Shown piece after piece: positions 31,919 to 39,462 of a DNA stretch of 41,595 bases (within the stretch, counting starts at the first letter, position 1; the number at the start of each line of letters is the position of its first letter). The DNA comes from Actinomycetes bacterium. Its GTDB lineage: Bacteria; Actinomycetota; Actinomycetes; Actinomycetales; Actinomycetaceae. Position numbers and translations under genes: made by a program. The stretch is from the NCBI GenBank assembly GCA_023389315.1, contig JAEWEQ010000088.1, forward strand, positions 1 to 41,595, read 5' to 3'. The notes under the pieces are model-generated. The model did no database searches. It was not told the origin of the DNA and was given only the letters and a program-made list of their open reading frames with translations.

Positions 31919-33460
31919 TCAGTATCCGAATGCGAGCAGGGACGTGTCATCGCCATGATCGTCGTCATGGCCGGGGAAGTGCATGCCTTCCAATGCGAAG
32001 CGACGCATCAGCAGGAACCATACAACACCGAGACCGCCGTACAAGAGGGTGAAAATCACCATGGTGGCACCGACTTGGAAGCCAGGTACCGCACCGGAGG
32101 CTGCAAACTCAGTCATCTGCAGGACTCCAGAGACTGGGTCACCGTTCATAGCAGCTGCCTGGTTGGGGTAAACCACCCATGGCTGGCGACCAATTTCGGT
32201 GAAGATCCAGCCCGCAGAAGCTCCGATGAAGGGGAAGGGGATCATCCACAGCGAGGCCTTACCAATCAGCGAGGAACGCATGAGTTTGTCCCCGCGCAGG
32301 CCGATGAGGATCAAGGCACCCAAGATCATGGATACGAAGCCCAGCGTCACCATCACGCGGAAGGACCAGAAGGTCGGCATCGAGGGCGGGCGGAAGTCGT
32401 ATTGGGAGGCGTCACCGTAACGGGAGGTGAAGGACTCATTGGCGTTGAGCATCTCCACCATGCGTCCTTGGATGTCACGCACGCCCTGCACCGAAGCGTT
32501 GAAGTCGTTGTGCGACAGGAAGGAAGCCAAGCCCGGGATGGTGATGAAACGGGTCATGTCGCCACTGTCATCGAGGGGGCATTCGCCGAATCCAGCCACG
32601 GTGAAGGCAGCGCCATCAGTATCCATACAGATACCTTCTGCCACCGCCATCTTCATGGGCTGAATCTCTACCATTTCCACGCCCTGGTAGTGGCCGGTAG
32701 CGGCGGTGCCTAGGCCGCCGACCAGTAGGAAGATGGCTCCGTAGCGGGCAACCGGTTTCCAGATCTCGCGGGCCTCACGTTCGCCTTCCTTGCCGGCGTT
32801 AGCGGCGCGGGTGACCCACCACAGGGCGATGCCGGCTACGAAGGTGCCAGCGGTGAAGATGGAGGTGAAGAACACGTGGGAAAAGCCCAGGAACAATACC
32901 GGGTTGGTGATTACTTCCAGGAAGCCGCCAGTGCCGTCCAGTTCGGCGCGGCCGGTGGCGGGGTTGAAGGTAGCGCCAACCGGGTGCTGCATCCAGGAGT
33001 TAGCACCCATAATCCAGATGGCGGAAACGGCAGAGCCGATGGCGGCCAACCAGATGGCGGTGAGGTGAGCTTTCTTAGAGATGCGACCCCAGCCGAAGAT
33101 CCACACACCGAGGAAGGTGGATTCCAGGAAGAACGCCAGCAGGGCTTCGAATGCTAGGGGAGCGCCGAAGATGTCACCGACGAAGCGGGAGTATTCGGAC
33201 CAGTTCATACCGAACTGGAACTCCTGCACGATACCGGTGGCGACACCGAGGGCGAAGTTGATGAGGAAAAGTTTTCCGAAGAAACGCGTTGCTTTCAGCC
33301 AGATTTCGTTGCCCGATCGGTGCCACTTGGTCTGCATCATCGCGACCATAATGCCAAGACCGATCGTCAGCGGTACCTGAATGAAGTGGTAGACGGTAGT
33401 GATACCGAACTGCCACCGCGCCAGAAACACTCCGTCGAGTGCTACTGGGAGGACGGTCAT
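31919..33460 (-). CDS. cydA: Cytochrome bd ubiquinol oxidase subunit I
   Basis: 513 aa, nine or so membrane helices. Haem ligands can be placed: His25 in VYHFIQVPLTIG (haem b595/d side), the His of GFSHVFFTSIF (haem b558) and the Met of SFRVMVTLGF. NWSEYSRFVGDIFGAPLAFE and GRQPWVVY are also diagnostic. The quinol-binding loop is short, as in most actinobacteria. AAAGGCGG precedes ATG 33460. The His-rich C-terminus (FPGHDDDHGDD) is odd and could bind metal. First gene of cydAB; regulation probably acts through the palindrome at 33527. Confidence 0.96.
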   Translation of the reverse strand: MTVLPVALDGVFLARWQFGITTVYHFIQVPLTIGLGIMVAMMQTKWHRSGNEIWLKATRFFGKLFLINFALGVATGIVQEFQFGMNWSEYSRFVGDIFGAPLAFEALLAFFLESTFLGVWIFGWGRISKKAHLTAIWLAAIGSAVSAIWIMGANSWMQHPVGATFNPATGRAELDGTGGFLEVITNPVLFLGFSHVFFTSIFTAGTFVAGIALWWVTRAANAGKEGEREAREIWKPVARYGAIFLLVGGLGTAATGHYQGVEMVEIQPMKMAVAEGICMDTDGAAFTVAGFGECPLDDSGDMTRFITIPGLASFLSHNDFNASVQGVRDIQGRMVEMLNANESFTSRYGDASQYDFRPPSMPTFWSFRVMVTLGFVSMILGALILIGLRGDKLMRSSLIGKASLWMIPFPFIGASAGWIFTEIGRQPWVVYPNQAAAMNGDPVSGVLQMTEFAASGAVPGFQVGATMVIFTLLYGGLGVVWFLLMRRFALEGMHFPGHDDDHGDDTSLLAFGY

Positions 33461-33490
33461 AGTGTCCGCCTTTCGAGTCGATAGGGTTTG

Positions 33491-33509
33491 GTCACCGCCT
33501 ACCGGTGAC
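33491..33509. promoter_or_regulatory. Inverted repeat in the cydA promoter/leader
   Basis: GTCACCG (33491-33497) and CGGTGAC (33503-33509) with 5 nt between them are a perfect palindrome 31 bp before cydA. It could be a second operator or a hairpin in the 5' leader. Confidence 0.45.
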
Positions 33510-33520
33510 TGGATACCTCT

Positions 33521-33549
33521 ACACTAGGGACATTCGTCCCATTTGCGAA
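33521..33549 (-). promoter_or_regulatory. Candidate cydA promoter
   Basis: On the minus strand TTCGCA (33549-33544), a 17-bp spacer and TAGTGT (33526-33521) make a reasonable promoter. The spacer contains the DosR-like palindrome. If this is the promoter, the regulator would bind between -35 and -10, unusual for activation; a start further down (for example with TATCCA at 33514-33509) would put the site upstream instead. Confidence 0.4.
33527..33540 (-). promoter_or_regulatory. DosR-like box in the cydA promoter
   Basis: GGGAC-ATTC-GTCCC is a perfect palindrome with the arm sequence and 4-nt spacing of the mycobacterial DosR consensus TTSGGGACTWWAGTCCCSAA; 13 of 20 positions fit overall. Reading the window by eye I found no other full GGGAC-N4-GTCCC. 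Confidence 0.65.
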
Positions 33550-33569
33550 ACGTTCTGACACTGGTTTCG
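33546..33569. promoter_or_regulatory. Second inverted repeat upstream of cydA
   Basis: CGAAAC (33546-33551) and GTTTCG (33564-33569) are separated by 12 nt. It overlaps the candidate -35 of cydA. It does not match a Rex operator (TTGTGA-N6-TCACAA). Confidence 0.35.
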
Positions 33570-33660
33570 TAAAAAACCACCCTTTTGCCTGCTATCTCGC
33601 GACTGGCAGTAGGGACGTAAGGCCTAGAGGTTGGGAATGTTCCCGATGCGCGTGCACCTA

Positions 33661-33687
33661 TTTTCAATAGGTTTGCCTTGTGATAAT
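33661..33687 (+). promoter_or_regulatory. Candidate promoter of rne
   Basis: GATAAT at 33682-33687 is preceded by TG at 33679-33680, an extended -10; TTTTCA at 33661 is a poor -35. The leader to rne would be about 350 nt. The gene-free stretch 33461-34043 (583 bp) holds the cydA control region up to about 33570, then this promoter, an AT-rich patch, a stray repeat copy at 33741 and the hairpins at 33888-33956. Confidence 0.35.
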
Positions 33688-33740
33688 GGAATTTGGGGTA
33701 TTTTCTTCAACTTTGCCCCACGCCAGAATTCGGGACGATG

Positions 33741-33759
33741 TGCGCTTAGACCCTCGCAA
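33741..33759 (+). repeat. Single copy related to repeat array C
   Basis: TGCGCTTAGACCCTCGCAA matches the core CGCGCTTAGACCCCCACGCAA of array C apart from a few changes, 8.4 kb away, in the rne leader region. Confidence 0.45.
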
Positions 33760-33887
33760 GGCGCTAAGATGAGACGAGGTTGTAACCCTGTCGCTTTGAT
33801 TTGGCACTTAACGGACTTGTAAAAATTCCGGTCCGGCCCGGCATAGGTGATTCCAACCCAGCGAGGTTCGACGCATCTCGAATCTCC

Positions 33888-33956
33888 CCGGCCCCCGCCG
33901 CCTAATGCGGGCGTGGCCGGCTCCCAACACGGTTGGTGCCAATGTTGCTAACCGTG
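33888..33956 (+). promoter_or_regulatory. Two strong hairpins in the rne 5' leader
   Basis: First: CCGGCC-CCCGC (33888-33898) pairs with GCGGG (33907-33911) and GGCCGG (33915-33920), an 11-bp stem with a 3-nt bulge. Second: CACGGTT (33928-33934) pairs with AACCGTG (33950-33956). In E. coli the rne leader has hairpins by which RNase E controls its own mRNA; these could do the same. Confidence 0.55.
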
Positions 33957-34043
33957 CAGGGAAAGTAGAGTCTTCCGCCTTAGGGCGGCATGGGAAGTGG
34001 ACAGGTGCGTGCCTACCTCCCAGCTAATTGGAGATGTAAAAAC

Positions 34044-36761
34044 GTGGCCGACAACCAAAACCACGACTTCAACCCGTTTGGAGTCGAAAATACTGAAGCG
34101 CCCAAGCTCGCGCCTTTCGCCCCGGTGTTTTCCTACGACGACACCCGCGTGGAACAGACCCCCGCCCCGACGATAGCTCCTCCTGCTGCAGGGGCGGCGC
34201 TAATTTTCCAAGCCCCTGAAATCACCCCGCTCCCGCCCTTGCCAGCGACTGATGATGAGGACGAGGACGCGCCTCGTCCTCGTCGAAGGAATCAACGCGG
34301 AGATGATGATCAGTCTCGTCCCGCTCGCCGGCGTACCCGCAGTCGCCAAAGCGATGAGGAAGACGAAACCGCGCCGGTCGCCGAATCGGATTCGGCCACT
34401 GACGATGATGGTGACGAGGACGAAGATGCCGTTTTGGAAACCGCCCGTCGTCGGCGCCGGCGTCGCCCGCGCGCCGAAGCGGAGGAAGAAACCGGTGACA
34501 TCACCGACGAGGTGACCTCCGTTAAAGGCTCCACTCGCTTGGAAGCTAAACGCCAGCGTCGCCGTGAAACCCGACGTGACAACCGCCGTCGCACTTCCGT
34601 AACCGAGTCGGAGTTCCTGGCGCGGCGCGAATCGGTAAAGCGTGAAATGGTGGTTCGCGAAAAAGACGGCCTGAACCAGATCGCGGTACTCGAAGACGGA
34701 CTGCTAGTGGAGCACTACGTGGCTCGCCGCACCCAGCAGACCATGGTGGGCAACATCTACCTGGGGCGGGTGCAAAACGTGTTGCCGTCCATGGAAGCGG
34801 CTTTCGTGGACCTGGGTAAGGGGCGCAACGCGGTGCTCTACGCCGGGGAAGTGAACTGGGACGCCGCCGGCATGGCGGGGCGCCCGCGTCGCATCGAACA
34901 AGCCTTGAAGTCGGGCGACACCGTGCTGGTGCAGGTCACTAAGGACCCCATCGGGCATAAGGGTGCGCGCCTGACCGCGCAGATCACCTTGGCGGGCCGT
35001 TACCTGGTTTTAGTCCCGGGCGGCCAAATGACGGGGATTTCCCGCAAGCTGCCCGATAAGGAACGCAACCGCTTGAAGAAACTACTGGGCTCCATCGTGC
35101 CGAAGGACTACGGGGTGATCGTGCGCACCGCCGCGGAGGGCGCTAGCGAAGCCCAGCTGCGCGGCGACGTGGAACGCTTACAGACCCAGTGGCAGCAGAT
35201 CGAGAAGAAGCAAAAGGGTGGGCAAAAGGCCCCCGCGTTGCTGCGCGCAGAGCCGGAACTGGCGGTGCGCGTGGTACGCGACGTGTTCAACGAAGACTTC
35301 ACATCTTTGATCGTCCAGGGCAAGGGCGCGTGGGAGACCATTGACGAGTACGTGCGTGAGCTTTCCCCCGACCTGGTGGACCGCCTGCAGCATTGGGTGA
35401 AGAAGGACGATGTATTCGCCGCCCACCGCATTGACGAGCAGCTCACCAAGGGGATGGACCGCAAGGTTTGGCTACCTTCGGGCGGGTCCCTAATCATCGA
35501 CCGCACCGAAGCCATGACGGTGATTGACGTCAACACCGGCAAATTCATTGGCTCCGGTGGGACCTTGGAAGAGACGGTCACTAAGAACAACTTGGAGGCC
35601 GCCGAAGAGATTGTGCGCCAGCTACGTCTGCGCGATATCGGTGGCATCGTGGTGATCGACTTCGTGGACATGGTGCTGGAAGCTAACCGCGACCTGGTGT
35701 TGCGCCGCCTGGTGGAGTGTTTGGGGCGTGACCGCACTCGTCATCAGGTCACCGAGATCACTTCCCTGGGCTTGGTGCAGATGACTCGCAAACGCGTGGG
35801 TGAGGGCCTGGTGGAGGCCTTCTCTACCCCGTGTGAGTGCTGTGAGGGGCGCGGCTTCATTGTCCACGACGACCCAGTGGAGCGTGAGCAGGGTGGTCGG
35901 CGTGCGGACCGTAATGAAAGTTCCAAGGGCGCTCGCAAAGCCGAACGCAACGCCAATGTCGATGCGGGCCAGTCTGACCGGCAGCGGGAGCAAACCAAGA
36001 GCGCGTTGAGTGCGATTGCGGCGGCCGCGGCCTCCTCCCATCAAGATGACGAGGACGGTGCTGCAGTGGCACCGGAGTCTGACGCTGGTAAGAAGACGAA
36101 GAAACAAGAGGGCAAAGGCAAGGGGAATAAGGCGAAGTCCGCTGGTTCGCAAGAACATGAATCCTCAGCGCAATCCGCTGCTAAGGGGGAAGGCAAAGCG
36201 CCCAAGACTACAGGCGGGGCTCATAAGGGTGAGGCGGAAGCTGATTCCCGAAGCCGTGACGATAAGGCCGCACACAACCCTGGTAACGCCAAGGGTGAGC
36301 ATGAGCTGGAGACTTCCAAGCAGGACTCGCAGCGCGGCGCAGTTAAGCACAGGGGCGAGTCGCAGAATTCGAAGCGCGATTCTCAAGTGCAGGACTCTAA
36401 GCGTGGGGCCGACTCCCAGCGTGGATCCCATTCGCAGGACTCCACGCCCGAGTCTTCGGTGCAAGGCTCCCAAAGCGAGGCCGACGCGCAGGAGGATGCA
36501 GCGGGGGAGGAACCGCCCGCCACGCACCACGGTGCCCCGACCAAACGCAAGCGCAGCGGCCGGCGCGCAGCGACTATGAGTGCGGGTAAACCCGCCACCA
36601 TTGAACTGCCCCCGGTGCAGGAGAGTACGCCCACCATTGCTCGCCCGGCAGCGCTGAGCGTCGATGATATTGAACTTCCGCAGGCCCGTCCTCGTGCGGC
36701 AAATAAAACTCGCCGCGTGGTGATGGAAAATCCGCAAACGGAGGCCGGTGAGAAGAAGTGA
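34044..36761 (+). CDS. rne: Ribonuclease E/G
   Basis: 905 aa from GTG 34044. Endonuclease of mRNA decay and rRNA/tRNA processing. Residues 1-200 are acidic and Arg-rich and probably disordered. The S1 domain follows (GNIYLGRVQNVLPSMEAAFVDLG), then the catalytic domain with MTVIDVNTGKF (about residue 494) and GGIVVIDFVDM (about 538), holding the two magnesium-binding aspartates. CECC at about 598 is the zinc-link. The last 290 residues are low-complexity, with repeated DS(Q/K)RG units at about 770-800. GTG 34044 with GGAGA before it is preferred to ATG 33990, which lacks a good Shine-Dalgarno. Core in the middle with tails on both sides is the actinobacterial layout. Confidence 0.94.
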   Translation: MADNQNHDFNPFGVENTEAPKLAPFAPVFSYDDTRVEQTPAPTIAPPAAGAALIFQAPEITPLPPLPATDDEDEDAPRPRRRNQRGDDDQSRPARRRTRSRQSDEEDETAPVAESDSATDDDGDEDEDAVLETARRRRRRRPRAEAEEETGDITDEVTSVKGSTRLEAKRQRRRETRRDNRRRTSVTESEFLARRESVKREMVVREKDGLNQIAVLEDGLLVEHYVARRTQQTMVGNIYLGRVQNVLPSMEAAFVDLGKGRNAVLYAGEVNWDAAGMAGRPRRIEQALKSGDTVLVQVTKDPIGHKGARLTAQITLAGRYLVLVPGGQMTGISRKLPDKERNRLKKLLGSIVPKDYGVIVRTAAEGASEAQLRGDVERLQTQWQQIEKKQKGGQKAPALLRAEPELAVRVVRDVFNEDFTSLIVQGKGAWETIDEYVRELSPDLVDRLQHWVKKDDVFAAHRIDEQLTKGMDRKVWLPSGGSLIIDRTEAMTVIDVNTGKFIGSGGTLEETVTKNNLEAAEEIVRQLRLRDIGGIVVIDFVDMVLEANRDLVLRRLVECLGRDRTRHQVTEITSLGLVQMTRKRVGEGLVEAFSTPCECCEGRGFIVHDDPVEREQGGRRADRNESSKGARKAERNANVDAGQSDRQREQTKSALSAIAAAAASSHQDDEDGAAVAPESDAGKKTKKQEGKGKGNKAKSAGSQEHESSAQSAAKGEGKAPKTTGGAHKGEAEADSRSRDDKAAHNPGNAKGEHELETSKQDSQRGAVKHRGESQNSKRDSQVQDSKRGADSQRGSHSQDSTPESSVQGSQSEADAQEDAAGEEPPATHHGAPTKRKRSGRRAATMSAGKPATIELPPVQESTPTIARPAALSVDDIELPQARPRAANKTRRVVMENPQTEAGEKK

Positions 36762-36859
36762 CGTCACTGCTTCGCAGCGGCGTTGCGGGAGGCAACTAGG
36801 TGCGCCGGTCACGGTGTTCAATCCCACATAAACACAGCTGTGCTGAGGGCCTGCGGGGT

Positions 36860-36888
36860 TTGAAAGCCGTGGCCGGGTGGCGTATCCT
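36860..36888 (+). promoter_or_regulatory. Promoter of rplU-rpmA
   Basis: TTGAAA (36860-36865), a 17-bp spacer and TATCCT (36883-36888) make one of the clearest sigma-A promoters in the window. Start near 36895, leader about 130 nt. The stretch 36762-36859 between rne and this promoter shows nothing except weak short hairpins. Confidence 0.7.
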
Positions 36889-36899
36889 AGAACGTCGGT

Positions 36900-36942
36900 G
36901 CATGTTTTAAAACATGCGGCGATGCTTCCACTTCGGTGGGAG
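36900..36942 (+). promoter_or_regulatory. Structured rplU leader
   Basis: GCATGTTTTAAAACATGC (36900-36917) is a perfect 18-nt palindrome starting about 5 nt into the transcript. CTTCCAC-TTCG-GTGGGAG (36925-36942) is a 7-bp stem with one G-U pair and a very stable UUCG tetraloop. Together they look like a ribosomal-protein leader, possibly bound by L21. Confidence 0.55.
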
Positions 36943-37024
36943 GATCCGGTTGGTGTCCTAGCCTTAGGTTCGGGCCACTTACCATTGAGACAGCATTCGT
37001 AATCGATAAGAGATGAGCAGCAAC

Positions 37025-37333
37025 GTGGTCTACGCGATCGTCAAGGCCGGCGGCCGACAGGAGAAGGTTTCCGTCGGCGATGTCGTCGTCGTCGACAAGC
37101 TGGCGGGAGAAGCCGGCGACACCGTCGAACTCCAGCCCCTGATGGTAGTCGATGGTGACAAGGTCACCTCCGATGCGTCGGAACTCGGGAAAATCAAGGT
37201 AACCGCCGAGGTGGTGGAACCCGTTAAGGGACCGAAGATTTCGATCATCAAGTACAAGAACAAGACTGGCTACCGTAAGCGCCAGGGTCACCGTCAGCCG
37301 CTGACGAAGATCAAGGTCACGGGGATTAAGTAA
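37025..37333 (+). CDS. rplU: 50S ribosomal protein L21
   Basis: 102 aa from GTG 37025: MVYAIVKAGGRQEKVSVGD, then VEPVKGPKISIIKYKNKTGYRKRQGHRQPLTKIKV, standard L21. ATG 37013 would add four residues (MSSN) and is possible, but homologues start at MVYAIV and the length fits. Followed by rpmA 44 bp later. Confidence 0.94.
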   Translation: MVYAIVKAGGRQEKVSVGDVVVVDKLAGEAGDTVELQPLMVVDGDKVTSDASELGKIKVTAEVVEPVKGPKISIIKYKNKTGYRKRQGHRQPLTKIKVTGIK

Positions 37334-37377
37334 CCCCGCTCGGTCCGGTTTCAGAAACGACAGAAAGTAGCTTTGAG

Positions 37378-37638
37378 ATGGCAAGCAAGAAGGGGCTCGG
37401 TTCTTCTAAGAACGGGCGCGATTCCAATGCCCAGCGCCTCGGCATCAAGCGTTTCGGCGGCCAGTTCGTGAAGGCCGGCGAGATCCTAGTTCGCCAGCGT
37501 GGCACCAAGTACCACCCGGGTGAGAACGTGGGTCGCGGCAAGGACGACACGCTTTTCGCACTGGTAGCTGGTGACGTAGAGTTCGCTACCAAGCGCAACC
37601 GCAAGGTTGTCAGCGTGGTTGAGGCTGTGAGCGCTTAA
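37378..37638 (+). CDS. rpmA: 50S ribosomal protein L27
   Basis: 86 aa. MASKKGLGSSKNGRDSNAQRLGIKRFGGQ is the conserved N-terminus that reaches the peptidyl-transferase centre, with no cleavable extension of the firmicute type. ILVRQRGTKYHPGENVGRGKDDTLFAL follows. GAAAG precedes the ATG at a slightly long distance. Terminator 20 bp after the stop. Confidence 0.97.
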   Translation: MASKKGLGSSKNGRDSNAQRLGIKRFGGQFVKAGEILVRQRGTKYHPGENVGRGKDDTLFALVAGDVEFATKRNRKVVSVVEAVSA

Positions 37639-37658
37639 GCGCAGATAACTAGCGACAC

Positions 37659-37691
37659 CGAGGGTGGACGGACAACTTCCGTTCACCCTCG
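37659..37691 (+). terminator. Terminator after rpmA
   Basis: CGAGGGTGGACGG (37659-37671) and CCGTTCACCCTCG (37679-37691) form a 13-bp stem with one G-U pair and a 7-nt loop, followed by TTCCAT. The T-tract is weak but the stem is strong. Confidence 0.7.
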
Positions 37692-37815
37692 TTCCATATC
37701 GCACGAGGACGGTGGCTAACCCACCCGGGGAATGTCCCGCCCTCGTCCACCTCCAATCACGTCACCCGGCCGGCGGGCTGCATTTACCGAACGCAAATAG
37801 GGAAGGGGAACCCCC

Positions 37816-39339
37816 ATGGCTTCATTCGTTGACCGCGTCACCTTGCACGTGCGCGCCGGTAAAGGCGGGCACGGCTGCGCCTCCGTGCACCGGGAGAAGT
37901 TCAAGCCACTGGGCGGACCGGACGGCGGTAACGGCGGCAACGGCGGTTCGGTCATTCTTGAAGTTTCGTCCCAATCCACCAGCTTGCTCACCTACCACCA
38001 CGCCCCCCACCAGCGGGCAGAGAACGGCACCCCCGGGCAGGGCGGGCATGGCGACGGCAAAAACGGGCAGGACGTGGTCTTGCCGGTCCCCGACGGAACC
38101 GTGGTGAAAACCACCGACGGTGAGGTCTTGGCAGACCTCACGGGTGAGGGCGCCCGGGTTGTGATTGCCGAGGGCGGTCGCGGCGGCTTAGGCAACGCCG
38201 CACTGGCCTCCCGGCGACGCAAGGCCCCGGGGTTCGCACTGTTGGGTGAGCCGGGTGAAGAACGCGATGTGGTGTTGGAACTCAAGTCAGTCGCGGACGT
38301 GGCCTTGGTGGGCTACCCGTCGGCCGGCAAGTCCTCCTTGATCGCGGCGCTTTCTTCGGCCCGCCCGAAGATCGCTGATTACCCGTTCACCACTTTGGTG
38401 CCGAACCTGGGTGTGGTGGAAGCCGGCGAGGTGCGCTACACCATCGCGGACGTGCCGGGCCTGATTCCCGGTGCCGCGCAGGGCAAGGGCCTGGGTTTGG
38501 AGTTCTTGCGCCACATTGAACGCTGCGCGGTGATCGCCCACGTGCTGGATGCGGCAACTTTCGAAAACGACCGCGACCCGCTGTCGGACCTGCATGCGAT
38601 CGAAGCTGAACTGGCCCAATACCGTTCTGACCTGGGCGAGATCGAAGGCTACGTGCCGCTGGGGGAACGCCCCCGCGTGGTGATCGTAAATAAGGTTGAT
38701 ATTCCCGACGGTGCCGACATGGCGCAAATGCAGTTAGCGGAACTGCAGGCTTTGGGATGGCCGGTGTTCTTAGTGTCGGCAGTTTCCCACGCCGGGTTGG
38801 ATCCGCTGCGTTTCCACCTGGCGCAGATGGTGGACGAACACCGCCAGAGTCTGCCTGTACCCGAACCCGCGCAAGTGGAAGTCTCAACGGGGCGTACTAA
38901 GCGCGTGGAAGAGCCGGTTTCGATCCGCAAAGTCAGCTACCAGGGCGAGGACGTGTTCGAAGTTCGCGGCACCCGCCCCGAACGTTGGGTGGCGCAAACC
39001 GATTTCGCCAACGACGAAGCAGTGGGCTTCCTCGCGGATCGTTTGGCCCGTGCCGGAGTGGAAGAAGAACTCGCGAAGGCTGGCGCTAATCCCGGTGACC
39101 CGGTGGTGATCGGCCCGGTAGAATCCGGCGTCATTTTCGACTGGGAGCCGACCCTTTCCACCGGCGCCGAACTGCTGGGCGCGCGCGGCACCGATGAGCG
39201 CCTTGAGGCATCTACTCGTGCCACCCGGCGCGAACGCAAGGCCCACTATCACCAGATGATGGACGCTAAGGCGCAGGCCCGCGAAGAACTGTGGATGGAC
39301 CGTGAACGCGGCTACTGGACGGATCCGACCGATGACTGA
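37816..39339 (+). CDS. obg: GTPase Obg (CgtA)
   Basis: 507 aa. Ribosome-associated GTPase in 50S maturation and growth control. The Gly-rich Obg domain (VRAGKGGHGCASVHREKFKPLGGPDGG) covers residues 1-155. The G domain has GYPSAGKSS (about residue 165), DVPGLIPGA, NKVD and VSAVSHAG. The C-terminal OCT domain (about 360-440) is present, followed by a charged tail ending WTDPTDD. GGGAAGGGGAA precedes ATG 37816. rplU-rpmA-obg is the usual order. In many actinobacteria proB follows; here a short ORF and nadD do. Confidence 0.96.
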   Translation: MASFVDRVTLHVRAGKGGHGCASVHREKFKPLGGPDGGNGGNGGSVILEVSSQSTSLLTYHHAPHQRAENGTPGQGGHGDGKNGQDVVLPVPDGTVVKTTDGEVLADLTGEGARVVIAEGGRGGLGNAALASRRRKAPGFALLGEPGEERDVVLELKSVADVALVGYPSAGKSSLIAALSSARPKIADYPFTTLVPNLGVVEAGEVRYTIADVPGLIPGAAQGKGLGLEFLRHIERCAVIAHVLDAATFENDRDPLSDLHAIEAELAQYRSDLGEIEGYVPLGERPRVVIVNKVDIPDGADMAQMQLAELQALGWPVFLVSAVSHAGLDPLRFHLAQMVDEHRQSLPVPEPAQVEVSTGRTKRVEEPVSIRKVSYQGEDVFEVRGTRPERWVAQTDFANDEAVGFLADRLARAGVEEELAKAGANPGDPVVIGPVESGVIFDWEPTLSTGAELLGARGTDERLEASTRATRRERKAHYHQMMDAKAQAREELWMDRERGYWTDPTDD

Positions 39340-39421
39340 CGCGGCCGCAAATAGTAGCGACTTGGAACAGCTCACCACTTGGAAGTGGATTATCGAGGGC
39401 GATGGCCACGTTCGCGCGTAG
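39332..39421 (+). CDS. Possible 29-aa small ORF overlapping the end of obg
   Basis: ATG 39332 lies inside the obg stop region (overlap of 8 bp) and the frame codes for MTDAAANSSDLEQLTTWKWI and a further nine residues up to TAG 39421. There is no recognised domain. It lies where proB usually begins in actinobacteria, so it might be a remnant, a translationally coupled small protein, or chance. Confidence 0.2.
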   Translation: MTDAAANSSDLEQLTTWKWIIEGDGHVRA

Positions 39422-39462
39422 ATGCGCTGGGCGGGCAGGGAGTAGAAAGGTCGTTTAGATAA

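Noticed and set aside
30783..31958. 391-aa plus-strand frame antisense to cydB
   Set aside because: His/Gly/Gln-rich composition and full overlap with a clear cydB gene mark it as a shadow.
33461..33570. Rex operator upstream of cydA
   Set aside because: No sequence close to TTGTGA-N6-TCACAA was found on either strand.
33631..33822. 63-aa frame in the rne leader region
   Set aside because: No ribosome binding site, odd composition, and it spans promoter-like and repeat sequences.
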